A stretch of DNA of 64,000 bases from Allostella vacuolata (GCA_006739055.1 AP019702.1:4179388-4243387); one strand, 5' to 3'. Shown: positions 9,765 through 21,758, numbered from the stretch's first letter. Notes: generated from the sequence alone by a model not told the origin. Translations and numbers: made by a program.

Positions 9765-9768
<4 letters not shown>
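9478..9768 (-). CDS. acyP: acylphosphatase
   Basis: A 96-residue acylphosphatase, hydrolysing carboxyl-phosphate bonds. The N-terminal signature VSGRVQGVWYRAWT carries the catalytic Arg, and GWVRNRRDGTVEALLIG carries the catalytic Asn. The start is GTG 9768, which overlaps the pccA stop (GTGA, 4 nt), so it is the last gene of the pccB-terC-pccA operon and probably translated by coupling. The C-terminal tail (after KAEVKAVGRTP) is less conserved. Why it is linked to propionyl-CoA carboxylase is not known; the carboxylase passes through carboxyphosphate, which suggests a housekeeping link (inference). Confidence 0.88.
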
Positions 9769-11750
<1,982 letters not shown>

Positions 11751-11762
11751 CCGCTGCCCGCG

Positions 11763-12422
11763 TCAGACCGGGTTCACGGCGAGAAGCACCTGCTGCGAGC
11801 CGTCCCAGATCATCGTCAGCGCGACATAGAGGACCATGGCCAGGCCGATATAGGCGATCCAGCGGTACTTCTGCAGCAGCGAGGCGATGGCCGCGGCCGC
11901 CAGGCCCATGAAGGCGACCGACATGATGAGGCCGGTGACCAGGACCCAGGGATGCTCGCGGGCGGCGCCGGCCACCGCCAGCACGTTGTCGAGCGACATG
12001 GAGATGTCGGCCGCCACGATCTGCATCGCCGCCTGGGCGAAGGTCTTGCGCGGCTTGCCGGCCGGGGCCGCATCGCCGCCGGTCGCCTCTTCCAGCAGCT
12101 CCTCGGCCTGTGCCTCCTCGGCCTCGTGGCCGGCGCGCAGCTCGCGCCACATCTTCCAGCACACCCACAGCAGCAGCACGCCGCCCGCCAGCATCAGGCC
12201 GATCACCTGCAGCAACTGGCTCGTGACGGCGGCGAAGCCGATGCGCATGACGGTCGCGGCGGCGATGCCGATCAGGATCACCTTGCCGCGCTGCTCCTTC
12301 GGCAGCCCGGCCGCAGCCAGCCCGACCGCGATCGCGTTGTCGCCGGCGAGCACGAGGTCGATGAGCAGCACCTGCCCCAGCGCGACCATCGCCTCGGCGC
12401 CAAATACCTGTCCCCAGTCCAT
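11763..12422 (-). CDS. TerC/YjbE family integral membrane protein
   Basis: A 219-residue polytopic protein of the TerC superfamily, YjbE subgroup. Paired acidic membrane motifs DLVLAGDNAIAVG (about 21-33) and ADISMSLDNVLAVAG (about 138-152) are characteristic and are thought to line a metal path; some relatives export Mn2+. A charged loop (about 100-130, EAEEAQAEELLEEA) separates two groups of helices. The start is ATG 12422, 19 nt after pccB, and pccA follows 12 nt downstream, so it sits inside the carboxylase operon. Metal specificity is not shown by the sequence. PCC itself needs Mg2+ or Mn2+ with ATP, a possible but unproven reason for the linkage. Confidence 0.85.
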   Translation of the reverse strand: MDWGQVFGAEAMVALGQVLLIDLVLAGDNAIAVGLAAAGLPKEQRGKVILIGIAAATVMRIGFAAVTSQLLQVIGLMLAGGVLLLWVCWKMWRELRAGHEAEEAQAEELLEEATGGDAAPAGKPRKTFAQAAMQIVAADISMSLDNVLAVAGAAREHPWVLVTGLIMSVAFMGLAAAAIASLLQKYRWIAYIGLAMVLYVALTMIWDGSQQVLLAVNPV

Positions 12423-12441
12423 GTCGTTGCTACCCTGCGAT

Positions 12442-13974
<1,533 letters not shown>

Positions 13975-13979
13975 CCCAG

Positions 13980-13984
13980 CCTCC
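13980..13984 (-). promoter_or_regulatory. Shine-Dalgarno site deciding the TTG start of pccB
   Basis: GGAGG on the minus strand with a 5-nt spacer (CTGGG) to TTG 13974. It selects this TTG over the one at 13986, four codons upstream. Confidence 0.75.
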
Positions 13985-14046
13985 AAACCGCCTCGGGTGC
14001 CATAGCACCTCGGGCCGATCCTGCCAAATCCTAGAGAAGCGCTGCC

Positions 14047-14739
14047 CTAACCCAGCAGCCGAAGGAAGCGTTCCGTCGCCACGAAATCGGCATGCAGGCC
14101 GCGGCGGCGGTCGGCCGCCTCGGCATCCTCGCCCCAGCGCTCGATCTGGAAGGTCTCGTCGAGCTGCGAGGCGGCCCATGCGCCGTCGGCGTCGATCCGG
14201 CCGCACGCCAGTGCGAGCGCGATGACGACCGAGCCGGCGGCCGGGGTGGCGATCGACAGGGCCGACAGGCGCCAGGGGTCGAGCCTGCCGACCGCCGCGC
14301 GCAGCGCGGCCAGCGCCGGCGCCGGCTGCACCACCGGCATGATCCCATGGGCGACATGCAGGGCGGCGTCGTGGGTGAGCGCCGCCCAGTCGAGCAGGGG
14401 CTGCCAGACGGCGTGCTGGCGATGCACCAGTTCCGGCGGGTCGTCGGCGCGGTAGCAGACGAGGTCGGTCTCGGCGAAGCGGGCGATGGCATCGGCCATC
14501 GCCGCCGGGTCGGGCGCGACCCGGTCGATCGCCGTCGCCGCCATCTGCATCATCGGCATGGTGGCCGGGCGCACGGCCTCGACCTGGGCGTCCCATTCGC
14601 CGGCGATGGCCGCGGCGAGCGGCGCGGTCGGCACGAGCAGGGGCTGGCGCGCCGGGGTCCGCACCGGCCGCCCGTCGAGGCGCACCTGGTGTCCCCCCTC
14701 CTCGGCGGTCACGGAAACCGTCTTATAGACGCGGCGCAT
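14047..14739 (-). CDS. ATP12 family F1-ATPase assembly chaperone
   Basis: A 230-residue ATP12 chaperone, which in mitochondria and alphaproteobacteria guards the F1 alpha subunit during assembly. It shows the family start (RRVYKTVSV, HQVRLDGRPVRTPARQPL), the strongly conserved ETDLVCYRADDPPELVHRQ (in parts) and W.PLLDWA, and near the C-terminus LDETFQIERWGEDAEA. The start ATG 14739 lies 17 nt inside the 3' end of the HAD gene, so the two are coupled. ATP12 occurs in alphaproteobacteria and eukaryotes, a good taxonomic marker here. Confidence 0.92.
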   Translation of the reverse strand: MRRVYKTVSVTAEEGGHQVRLDGRPVRTPARQPLLVPTAPLAAAIAGEWDAQVEAVRPATMPMMQMAATAIDRVAPDPAAMADAIARFAETDLVCYRADDPPELVHRQHAVWQPLLDWAALTHDAALHVAHGIMPVVQPAPALAALRAAVGRLDPWRLSALSIATPAAGSVVIALALACGRIDADGAWAASQLDETFQIERWGEDAEAADRRRGLHADFVATERFLRLLG

Positions 14740-15439
14740 CCCTGTCCCCGGGCAGCAGTTCGTGGATGATACGCGGCAGCTCGGCCGGCATGGTGGCGAT
14801 GCGTTCCGCCCCCGCCCGCTTCAGCGCCAGCGCCGGATGATAGCCCCAGGCCACGCCGACCGCATGGACGCGGGCGTTCAGGGCCATCTGGATGTCGAAG
14901 ATGGTGTCGCCGACCACCATCGTCGAGCCGGCATCGGCGCCGGTGCGGCAAATCGCGCGCTGCACCATGTCGGGCGCCGGCTTGCCCGGCCCGTCGTCGG
15001 CCGTGTGCAGGGTGACGAAGTGGCGCTCCAGGTCGTGGTGCGCCAGCGTCGCCAGCAGGCTCCGCCGGCCCTTGCCGGTGACGATGCCGAGCAGCACCCC
15101 CGCCGCCGCGATGCGTTCGAGCGCCTTGCGCATGCCGGGATAGAGCGGCTCGGCCAGCGCCGGGTCGCGGCTCATGGACTGGAAGGTAGAACGGTAGTGC
15201 GCCAGCGCCGCCGCCGCCGCGGCCGGGTCGATATCCGCCGGCAGCAGCCGGGCCATCTGCTCGGCCGGCGGCAGGCCGATGACGGCGCGCAGCGCCATCT
15301 CGGCCGGCGCCGGCAGGCCGAGATGGCCGAGGGCGGCGGCCATCGCCCCGACCGCCGCCGCCTGGCCGTCGACGATGGTGCCGTCGCAGTCCAGCAGGAC
15401 GAGGCGCAGCGGGGCGGAGGGGGGCGGATCGGCGACCAT
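14723..15439 (-). CDS. HAD family hydrolase (phosphoglycolate-phosphatase-like)
   Basis: A 238-residue HAD phosphatase from ATG 15439. Motif I is LVLLDCDGTIVDG (nucleophile and acid Asp), motif II the Thr in GIVTGKGR, motif III the Lys in GPGKPAPDM, and motif IV VVGDTIFDIQMA. An alpha-helical cap sits after motif I (PAEMALRAVIGLPP). This is the Gph/pyrophosphatase PpaX-like subgroup, but the substrate cannot be read from sequence. A GTG at 15460 could add seven residues. Its 3' end overlaps ATP12 by 17 nt, and it is divergent from the SDR gene. Confidence 0.87.
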   Translation of the reverse strand: MVADPPPSAPLRLVLLDCDGTIVDGQAAAVGAMAAALGHLGLPAPAEMALRAVIGLPPAEQMARLLPADIDPAAAAAALAHYRSTFQSMSRDPALAEPLYPGMRKALERIAAAGVLLGIVTGKGRRSLLATLAHHDLERHFVTLHTADDGPGKPAPDMVQRAICRTGADAGSTMVVGDTIFDIQMALNARVHAVGVAWGYHPALALKRAGAERIATMPAELPRIIHELLPGDRDAPRL

Positions 15440-15502
15440 GCGCGGTGACTGTAGCACCACCGCCTATGGCCGGCGCCTCCGCCGAGGCGTATTTATGCCG
15501 CC

Positions 15503-16243
15503 ATGACCACCGACCATCCGATCCTGATCCTGACCGGGGCCAGCCGCGGCATCGGGCACGCCACCGTCGCCTACTTCATGGCCCGGGGCTGGCGCATCAT
15601 CACCTGCTCGCGCGAGGACGCGCCGCCCGAGTGCCGGCGCAACACCACCTGGAGCGACCATATCGTGGCCGACCTGGCGGACCCGGCCGGCCAGGCATCG
15701 TTCATCGCCGAGACGCTGGCGATCCTGGGCGACCGGCCGGTGCATGCGCTGGTGAACAATGCCGGGGTGTCGCCGAAGACGCCGTACAAGGAGCGGCTCG
15801 GCTGCCTGAACGGCCCGATCGACGGCTGGCGGGCGGTGTTCGAGCTGAACTTCTTCGCACCCCTGGTGCTGTCGCGCGGCTTCGCCGCCGCGCTGCATCG
15901 CGGCCAGGGGGCGATCGTCAACGTCACCTCGATCGCCGGGCACGCCACCCACCCGTTCGCCGGGTCCGCCTATTCGACCTCCAAGGCGGCCCTGTCCGGG
16001 CTGACGCGCGAGATGGCGGTGGAGTTCGCCGGCATCGGCGTGCGGGTGAACGCGGTCGCCCCGGGCGAGATCGAGACCTCGATGCTGTCGCCCGAGACCG
16101 AGGTGCTGATCCCCCGCATCCCGCTCGCCCGCCTGGGCCAGCCCGACGACGTGGCCGCCGCCATCTTCTACCTGGTCAGCCCCGAGGCGAACTACGTCAC
16201 CGGCACCGAGATCTTCATCACCGGCGGCCAGCACCTGCTGTAG
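15503..16243 (+). CDS. SDR family oxidoreductase
   Basis: A 246-residue classical short-chain dehydrogenase. The cofactor loop is TGASRGIG (11-18), followed by NNAG (about 89-92), the catalytic Ser in VTSIAG and the YSTSK Tyr-Lys pair, and the family C-terminal region PGEIETSML and YVTGTEIFITGG. The absence of an acidic residue after the first beta strand (ITCSRED) suggests NADP(H). The substrate is unknown; it resembles 3-oxoacyl-ACP reductase-like FabG paralogs. It stands alone on the plus strand, 9 bp from the convergent hicB. Confidence 0.9.
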   Translation: MTTDHPILILTGASRGIGHATVAYFMARGWRIITCSREDAPPECRRNTTWSDHIVADLADPAGQASFIAETLAILGDRPVHALVNNAGVSPKTPYKERLGCLNGPIDGWRAVFELNFFAPLVLSRGFAAALHRGQGAIVNVTSIAGHATHPFAGSAYSTSKAALSGLTREMAVEFAGIGVRVNAVAPGEIETSMLSPETEVLIPRIPLARLGQPDDVAAAIFYLVSPEANYVTGTEIFITGGQHLL

Positions 16244-16252
16244 AGGGGATGC

Positions 16253-16567
16253 TCAGGCGTCCGCCTCGATGCGCCGGGCGATCCATTGGTTGAGGCTGAG
16301 GCCCTCGGCATGAGCGCGCGCAGCGGCCCGCCGATGGACCTCCGGGTCGACGCGCAACGGAATCCTTCCGCTGAATGGTCTATCCGCGGGCTCGCCGCGC
16401 GCGGCGCAGAAGGCGAGATAGTCATCGACGCTTTCGCGGAAGGCGCCCTCGACTTCCTGAAACGTCGCGCCTTCGAAGGTGACGACATCGCGCAGGCCGA
16501 TAACCCGGCCGACGAAAGAGCCATCGTCGGCTTCGATGCTGCCGATATATCCCTTGTATTCGAGCAC
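16253..16567 (-). CDS. hicB: HicB family antitoxin
   Basis: A 104-residue type II antitoxin. The N-terminal half is the partial RNase H-like HicB fold (YKGYIGSIEADDGSFVGRV, FEGATFQEVEGAFRESVDDYL) and the C-terminal half a ribbon-helix-helix-like DNA-binding domain (SGRIPLRVDPEVHRRAAARA, LSLNQWIARRIEAD). In such modules HicB blocks the HicA ribonuclease and represses the operon. The start is GTG 16567, 3 nt after the end of the hicA remnant, in the usual hicA-hicB order. The gene itself is intact, unlike hicA. Confidence 0.9.
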   Translation of the reverse strand: MLEYKGYIGSIEADDGSFVGRVIGLRDVVTFEGATFQEVEGAFRESVDDYLAFCAARGEPADRPFSGRIPLRVDPEVHRRAAARAHAEGLSLNQWIARRIEADA

Positions 16568-16570
16568 GGC

Positions 16571-16827
16571 CTATTTCCCTCCGGGCCGGACACCGGCCGC
16601 AGCCAGAAAATCTCGAACCGCCCGCACCGCGCTACGCTTCGTATCCGGGCTCGGGTGAGGGCGATGAAAAACGGCGCGGATGCCGCCCAGGGCCACTCGA
16701 ACCCGGCTCCCTCGCTCATCTCCGCCCCTGCCGCACGAAGCAGGGCCTCAATGTCGCTCCACCGCACATCGGCTGGAGTTGGCTCCGCGAATATGCGCGA
16801 CAAGGTTTGCAGATGCCGACGATTCAC
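16571..16827 (-). pseudogene. hicA: hicA toxin gene broken by a 1-nt frameshift
   Basis: From GTG 16827 the reading frame gives HLQTLSRIFAEPTPADVRW, SDIEALLRAAGAEMSEGAG, the N-terminal half of the roughly 85-residue HicA type. Near 16699-16702 the frame must shift by one base; the other frame then reads RVALGGIRAVFHRPHPSPDT and SAVRAVRDFLAAAGVRPGGK and stops at TAG 16571, three nt before hicB. The span is 257 nt, one short of 86 codons, so a single base is missing (expected Ser codon before Arg). Either the toxin is inactivated while its antitoxin is kept, or this is a sequencing error. Confidence 0.85.
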
Positions 16828-16939
16828 CGAATATGGATAGCATACAGCAAACTTGAAGTCGCTGCGCTCCACACCGGCATGAGCTCAACCAACGAAGTGT
16901 CTGGCAAGGCGGCCGAACGAATGTCGGCACCCGCAAGTC

Positions 16940-17476
16940 CTAGCCTGCCAGCGCGCGGAGCCAGGCGATGCGGCGCTCGAGGTGGGCGATGTCGAGGTCG
17001 ATCCAGGCGCCGAGATACCCCTCGCCCTCGCTCGAGGCGCGCAGATCGCTCATGCGGTCCAGTTCGCGCTCGGCGGCATCGATCAGCCCCGCCACCACCG
17101 AGGCACGGTCCGCGGCCGACAGATGCGGCAGGAAGCGTAGCTTCAGCCCGACCACGAGCCGGTTGAGGTCGCCCTCGGTCGCGCGAACCGGGGCGCACAT
17201 CAGGTCGCGCAGGACCTCGCGCCCGGTTGCGGTGATGGTCAGGACCGGATTGGTCTCGATCGCCGCCCCGTCTGCGGCCTCGACCAGCCCCTCCAGGCGC
17301 AAGAGCTCGATCGACGGGCCGAGCAGCTCGATCGACGGCGCCACCGTGCGGGAAATGAACTGTCGCACCATGCCGGCGAGCGCGCCGTATTCGCGGGCGC
17401 CGTCGGCGAGGAAACCGAGGGCTGCCAGCCGGACAGCCTGCGTCGGTACGAGCGAGCGGTCTTTGTACATGAGCAT
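16940..17476 (-). CDS. PadR-like winged-helix transcriptional regulator
   Basis: A 178-residue protein: an N-terminal winged helix (about 10-95, with LAALGFLADG, APSIELLGPSIELLRLEGL and LTITATGREVL) and a C-terminal helical dimerisation region (about 110-178, GLKLRFLPHLSAADRASV) as in PadR-related repressors. Target genes and ligand are unknown. The start is ATG 17476, or ATG 17470 two codons later. It begins 38 nt after the rluC stop on the same strand and may be the last gene of that run. Confidence 0.65.
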   Translation of the reverse strand: MLMYKDRSLVPTQAVRLAALGFLADGAREYGALAGMVRQFISRTVAPSIELLGPSIELLRLEGLVEAADGAAIETNPVLTITATGREVLRDLMCAPVRATEGDLNRLVVGLKLRFLPHLSAADRASVVAGLIDAAERELDRMSDLRASSEGEGYLGAWIDLDIAHLERRIAWLRALAG

Positions 17477-17514
17477 CAGTGTGGGGCCGGTGCGGCGCTT
17501 TGTCCAGGGTTCAG

Positions 17515-18495
17515 TTAAGAATCGATCTCGACAAAGGGATCGCCGTCATCCTCGCCGAAGCCGAAGAAGGCCCAGGCCTCGCGCATGTGATCCGGCAGGG
17601 GCGCGGTCACCTCGACGAAGCCGCCGCCCGGCTTCGGCACCCGGATCGAGCGGGCGTGGAGCTGCAGCGGGGTGTCCTCGTCGAGATCGGGGATGAACGC
17701 GGCCGAGCCGCCATACTTGCGGTCGCCGACGATCGGGGTGCTCAAGACCGACCCGCAATGGACGCGCAGCTGGTGGGTGCGGCCGGTGACCGGCATCAGC
17801 GCCAGCCAGCTCGCCTGCTTGCCGGCATTCTCGATCGTCGCGTACCAGGTGACGGCGCGCTGGCCGTCCTCCTCGTCCTCGACCACCCGTTCGCCCTTGG
17901 CGGTGGCCCGCTTGGCGATCGGCGAATCGATCTTGCCGCGGCGCGGCTTGGGCTGGCCCGCGACCAGGGCCCAGTAGACCTTGCGCACCGTCTTGTCGCG
18001 GAAGGCGTCGCCCAGGAAGCGGGCCGCCGCCGCCGTGCGGGCGACCACGAAGACGCCGCTGGTGTCGCGGTCGAGGCGGTGGACCAGGCGCGGCCGCTCG
18101 GCCGCGTCGAACTGCAGCGCCTCCAGCATGCCGTCCAGGTGCCGCGGGGTGCCGGTGCCGCCCTGCACCGCCAGGCCGGCCGGCTTGTTCAGCACCAGCA
18201 TGTGCTCGTCCTGGTACAGCACCAGGGCGCGGATCATGGCCGCGTCGCGCGCCGGCACGGCACGGGGCGGCGACGGCTCGGCGGGCGCGGTGCCGAGCGG
18301 CGGCACCCGGATCACCTGGCCGGTCTCCACCCGCTGGCCGGCGGTGGCGCGCTTGCCGTCGACGCGCACCTGGCCCGTGCGCAGGAGCTTCTCCAGCCGG
18401 CCGTGCGCCAGTTCGGGGAAATGCCGCTTGAACCAGCGGTCGAGCCGGATCTCCGACTCCCCGGGATCGACGGTCAGGGTCTGGACGCCGCTCAT
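17515..18495 (-). CDS. rluC: RluC/RluD family 23S rRNA pseudouridine synthase
   Basis: A 326-residue pseudouridine synthase with an N-terminal S4 RNA-binding domain (about 15-70, IRLDRWFKRHFPELAHGRLE) and the RluA catalytic domain. The catalytic Asp is in RPRLVHRLDRDTSG, and GRTHQLRVHC and PIVGDRKYGG are the other conserved blocks. Domain layout fits RluC, which modifies the large ribosomal RNA; the exact uridines are inferred. The start ATG 18495 overlaps the crcB stop (ATGA, 4 nt). Confidence 0.87.
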   Translation of the reverse strand: MSGVQTLTVDPGESEIRLDRWFKRHFPELAHGRLEKLLRTGQVRVDGKRATAGQRVETGQVIRVPPLGTAPAEPSPPRAVPARDAAMIRALVLYQDEHMLVLNKPAGLAVQGGTGTPRHLDGMLEALQFDAAERPRLVHRLDRDTSGVFVVARTAAAARFLGDAFRDKTVRKVYWALVAGQPKPRRGKIDSPIAKRATAKGERVVEDEEDGQRAVTWYATIENAGKQASWLALMPVTGRTHQLRVHCGSVLSTPIVGDRKYGGSAAFIPDLDEDTPLQLHARSIRVPKPGGGFVEVTAPLPDHMREAWAFFGFGEDDGDPFVEIDS

Positions 18496-18878
18496 GAGAA
18501 CACCAATCGTACGAGGCGCATTCCGGCCCATGCCAGGAAGACGCAGCCGAGGAGGCTGGCCAGCGCGTAGGAAACAGCGGCCATGCCCTCGCCGCGCTCC
18601 GACAGGAGGAGCACGTCGGCGGTCATGGCCGAGAAGGTGGTGAAGCCGCCGAGGAAGCCCACCGTCAGGAAGGTGCGCACCCCCTGCCCCGGTGTCCAGG
18701 CGAGCGCGAACAGCCCGACCAGGACGCCCATGGCCAGGCACCCGGCCAGATTGACGGCCAGCGTGCCCCACGGATAGCCTGGGCCGAGCCAGCCGCCGAC
18801 CGTGCTCGCGGCCAGGTACCGGCACACGGCCCCGGCGCCGCCGCCGACGAACACCGCCGCCGCATGCTGCCAGTTCAT
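18492..18878 (-). CDS. crcB: fluoride channel CrcB (Fluc)
   Basis: A 128-residue four-helix Fluc channel, exporting fluoride across the inner membrane as a dual-topology dimer. It has the N-terminal GGGAGAVCRYLAA, the central GTLAVNLAGC (conserved Asn) and VGFLGGFTTFSAM with the Phe and Thr-Thr-Phe-Ser residues of the fluoride path. The start is ATG 18878, which is also the last of three tandem start codons (see leader). It overlaps rluC by 4 nt. No fluoride riboswitch is seen in the 86-nt gap to rarA. Confidence 0.94.
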   Translation of the reverse strand: MNWQHAAAVFVGGGAGAVCRYLAASTVGGWLGPGYPWGTLAVNLAGCLAMGVLVGLFALAWTPGQGVRTFLTVGFLGGFTTFSAMTADVLLLSERGEGMAAVSYALASLLGCVFLAWAGMRLVRLVFS

Positions 18879-18923
18879 GCCCGAACCCAGTTCATGCCCG
18901 AACCCAGATCATGGCCGGACCCT
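18873..18923 (-). repeat. 17-bp tandem repeats carrying two six-codon ORFs in the crcB leader
   Basis: Two exact 17-bp copies (18873-18889, 18890-18906) and a diverged third (18907-18923). Each carries an ATG, at 18878 (crcB), 18895 and 18912. The two upstream ATGs open ORFs MIWVRA-stop and MNWVRA-stop, and each stop overlaps the next start as ATGA, so ribosomes could pass by re-initiation down to crcB. Confidence 0.85.
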
Positions 18924-18964
18924 AGCGTCTTGGCCGGCCGGGCTCAACGGCGCCACCCATGCCG

Positions 18965-20263
18965 TCAACCCTCGCGCTCCTGCCGCTCGGCCCGCAGCCT
19001 GGCCCAGTAGTCCAGGCGCTTGCGGATCTCGCGCTCGAAGCCGCGCTCGACCGGCTGGTAGAGGTTGTGCCGCGCCATGCCGTCGGGGAAGTAGTTCTGG
19101 CCCGAGAAGGCATCCGGCGCATCATGGTCATAGCGATAGCCGGCGCCGTAACCGAGATCGCGCATCAGCCGCGTCGGCGCGTTGAGGATATGGGCGGGCG
19201 GGGCGAGCGAGCCGGTCTCGCGCGCGGCGGCACCCGCCGCCTTGTGGGCGGTATAGGCCGCGTTCGACTTGGGCGCGGTGCCCAGGTAGATGACGAGCTG
19301 CGCCAGCGCCAGCTCCCCCTCGGGCGAGCCCAGCCGGTCGTAGGCCTCCCACGCGGCGATTGCCTGCGGCAGGGCGGCAGGGTCGGCCAGGCCGACATCC
19401 TCGACCGCGAAGCGGGTCAGGCGGCGGGCGATGTAGATCGGGTCCTCGCCGCCCGCCAGCATCCGCGCGAACCAGTAGAGTGCCGCATCGGTGTCGGACC
19501 CGCGCAGCGACTTGTGGAGCGCGCTGATCAGGTTGTAGTGGCTCTCCTGCCCCTTGTCGTAGATCGGCGCGCGGCGCTGCACCGTCTCGACCAGGCGGGC
19601 CGCGTCCAGCACCGGCGCGGCCGGCAGCAGGAACAGCTCTTCCGCCAGGTTGAGGAGGTAGCGGCCGTCGCCGTCGGCCATGGCGCGGAGCGCGGCCCGC
19701 GCGCCCTCGTCGAGCGGCAGCGCGCGGCCCTCCAGCCCTTCGGCCCGGGCCAGCAGCAGATCCATAGCCTGGTCGTCGAGGCGGCGCAGGACGAACACCT
19801 GGCAGCGCGACAGCAGGGCCGCGTTCAGTTCGAACGACGGGTTCTCGGTGGTGGCGCCCACCAGCACGATCGTGCCGTCCTCCACATAGGGCAGGAAGCC
19901 GTCCTGCTGGGCGCGGTTGAAGCGGTGGATCTCGTCGACGAAGAGCAGCGTCCCGCGCCCCATGCCGCGCCGCTGGCGGGCGGCTTCGAATGCCCGGCGC
20001 AGGTCGGCCACGCCCGAGAAGACCGCCGACAGCGGCTCGAAATGCAGGTCGGTGCCGTCCGCCAGCAGGCGCGCGATGGTCGTCTTGCCGCAGCCGGGCG
20101 GGCCCCACAGGATCATCGAGGCAAGCCGGCCCTGCCCGACCATCCGGCCGACCGGGGCCGAGGGTGCCAGCAGGTGGTCCTGCCCCACCACCTCGCCCAG
20201 CTGGCGCGGGCGCAGCCGGTCGGCCAGCGGGCGCGGTGCCGCCGCCTCGAACAGCCCCGTCAC
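18965..20263 (-). CDS. rarA: replication-associated recombination protein A (RarA/MgsA AAA+ ATPase)
   Basis: A 432-residue clamp-loader-like AAA+ ATPase acting at stalled replication forks. Walker A is LWGPPGCGKTTIARLLA, Walker B LLFVDEIHRFNRAQQD, sensor 1 VGATTENPSFELN. The C-terminal half has the MgsA-type block KGQESHYNLISALHKSLRGSD (in parts) and RMLAGGEDPIYIARRL, which form the tetramer. The start is GTG 20263, giving MTGLFEAAAPRPLADRLRP; it begins 28 nt after the htrA stop. Length matches the family. Confidence 0.95.
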   Translation of the reverse strand: MTGLFEAAAPRPLADRLRPRQLGEVVGQDHLLAPSAPVGRMVGQGRLASMILWGPPGCGKTTIARLLADGTDLHFEPLSAVFSGVADLRRAFEAARQRRGMGRGTLLFVDEIHRFNRAQQDGFLPYVEDGTIVLVGATTENPSFELNAALLSRCQVFVLRRLDDQAMDLLLARAEGLEGRALPLDEGARAALRAMADGDGRYLLNLAEELFLLPAAPVLDAARLVETVQRRAPIYDKGQESHYNLISALHKSLRGSDTDAALYWFARMLAGGEDPIYIARRLTRFAVEDVGLADPAALPQAIAAWEAYDRLGSPEGELALAQLVIYLGTAPKSNAAYTAHKAAGAAARETGSLAPPAHILNAPTRLMRDLGYGAGYRYDHDAPDAFSGQNYFPDGMARHNLYQPVERGFEREIRKRLDYWARLRAERQEREG

Positions 20264-20291
20264 GGGCGCCGCCCGACGGCCCGGATCGCCT

Positions 20292-21704
20292 TCATCCGCC
20301 GAGATTCGCCGTCAGGGTCTGGTCGCCGCGCCGGATGGTGATGCGCCAGGGCGAGCCGCCGCGGGCCACGGTCCGCTGCAGACGCTGCACCGTGGTCGCC
20401 GGCTCGCCGTTGAGGTCGACCACGACGTCGCCCGCCTCGAACCCGCGCCGCTGCGCGGCCGAGCCGGCGCGCACCCGGGTGATCACGACGCCGCGCGGCG
20501 GGCCGGTGAAGCCGATCTCCTCGGCCAGCGCCGGCGACAGGTTCGCCACCTCCGCGCCCGCCAGGGGATGGCGGCCGTCCAGCAGCGTCAGGTGGCGGGG
20601 CGGGTCCTCCGGCGGCGGCAGCACCGCCACCGACACCGAATGCTGACGGCCGTCGCGCTGGTAGAGCACCGGCACCGTGCCGCCGGTGGGTGCGGTCGCG
20701 AAGCGGAAGCGCAGCGACTCCGGGTCGTCCACCTCGCGCCCGCCGACCTCCAGGACGATGTCGCCGACCCTGAGGCCGGCGCGCGCGGCCGGCCCTGCCG
20801 CCGCGACCTCGTTCAGCAGCACCCCGCGCGGGCGCGGCAGGCCCAGGGAGTGGGCGATGTCGCCGGTGACGCTCTGGCCGGTGGCACCCAGCCAGGGCCG
20901 CACCACCCGCCCCCCGCTGGCCGCCCCGTTCAGCACCGTGCGCACCATGTTGGCCGGGATGGCGAAGCCGATCCCGACCGACCCGCCGGTGCGCGAATAG
21001 ATCGCCGTGTTGATGCCCACCAGCCGCCCGTCCAGGGTCACCAGGGCGCCGCCGGAGTTGCCGGGGTTGATCGCCGCATCGGTCTGGATGAAGAAGCCGT
21101 AGTCGGAGATGCCGACATTGGTGCGCGCCAGGCCCGAGACGATCCCGCTCGTCACCGTCTGGCCGACCCCGAACGGGTTGCCGATCGCCAGCACCAGGTC
21201 GCCGACCTCGAGCTCGTCGGAATCGCGCAGTTCCAGATGCGGCAGCGCCTCGCCGCCCGGATCGATCTGCAGCACCGCCAGGTCGGTGTGCTCGTCGCTG
21301 CGCACCAGGCGCGCGTCGAACTCCCGCCGGTCGGCCAGCACGACCCGGATCTGGTCGGCGCCGCGCACCACATGGTGGTTGGTCAGCACCGTGCCGCCGG
21401 CGGCGACCAGGACCCCGGAGCCGAGCGACTGCTGCACCCGTTCCCGCGGGCGGCCGACCGGCGTCTGGTCGCCGAAGAAGCGGCGGAAGAACGGATCGTC
21501 GAACAGCGGGTTGCCCGGCACCTGCTGCACCCGGCGGGTGAAGACGTTGACGACCGCCGGGGCCACCCGGCGGACCACCGGGGCGAAGCTGAGCTGGATC
21601 TGCTCGCGGGCTTCCGGCACCACGCGCGGCTGGGCAACGGCCGGGCCGGCCGGCAGCGCGGCCAGCACGGCACACAGGACGAGGATCTTGCGACGCATGG
21701 GCAT
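20292..21704 (-). CDS. Do/DegQ-like periplasmic serine protease (HtrA)
   Basis: A 470-residue HtrA protease. A Sec signal peptide ([23 protein letters not shown]) is followed by the trypsin-like domain with His111 (LTNHHVV), Asp141 (HTDLAVL) and Ser217 (NPGNSGGAL), counted from ATG 21704, and two PDZ domains (about 265-350 and 385-465). It degrades or refolds misfolded envelope proteins. ATG 21704 and ATG 21698 are both possible starts. It follows the rplQ terminator and leads the htrA-rarA-crcB-rluC run. Confidence 0.92.
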   Translation of the reverse strand: MPMRRKILVLCAVLAALPAGPAVAQPRVVPEAREQIQLSFAPVVRRVAPAVVNVFTRRVQQVPGNPLFDDPFFRRFFGDQTPVGRPRERVQQSLGSGVLVAAGGTVLTNHHVVRGADQIRVVLADRREFDARLVRSDEHTDLAVLQIDPGGEALPHLELRDSDELEVGDLVLAIGNPFGVGQTVTSGIVSGLARTNVGISDYGFFIQTDAAINPGNSGGALVTLDGRLVGINTAIYSRTGGSVGIGFAIPANMVRTVLNGAASGGRVVRPWLGATGQSVTGDIAHSLGLPRPRGVLLNEVAAAGPAARAGLRVGDIVLEVGGREVDDPESLRFRFATAPTGGTVPVLYQRDGRQHSVSVAVLPPPEDPPRHLTLLDGRHPLAGAEVANLSPALAEEIGFTGPPRGVVITRVRAGSAAQRRGFEAGDVVVDLNGEPATTVQRLQRTVARGGSPWRITIRRGDQTLTANLGG

Positions 21705-21758
21705 CGATGTAGGCAGGGCTCGGGTCCGTTGCAAACATGGGAGCGGGCGCGGCCCCCG

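Noticed and set aside
12423-12441. yybP-ykoY-type manganese riboswitch before the terC-like gene
   Set aside because: Only 19 nt separate pccB and terC, far too short for that aptamer.
17304-17338. 14-bp direct repeat giving doubled PSIELL in the PadR-like protein
   Set aside because: It falls in the recognition-helix region where related proteins, as I recall them, have similar repeating hydrophobic residues, so it is likely natural family sequence rather than a duplication.
18879-18964. Fluoride riboswitch upstream of crcB
   Set aside because: The 86-nt gap contains the 17-bp repeats and short ORFs; I do not see the conserved fluoride-aptamer sequence.
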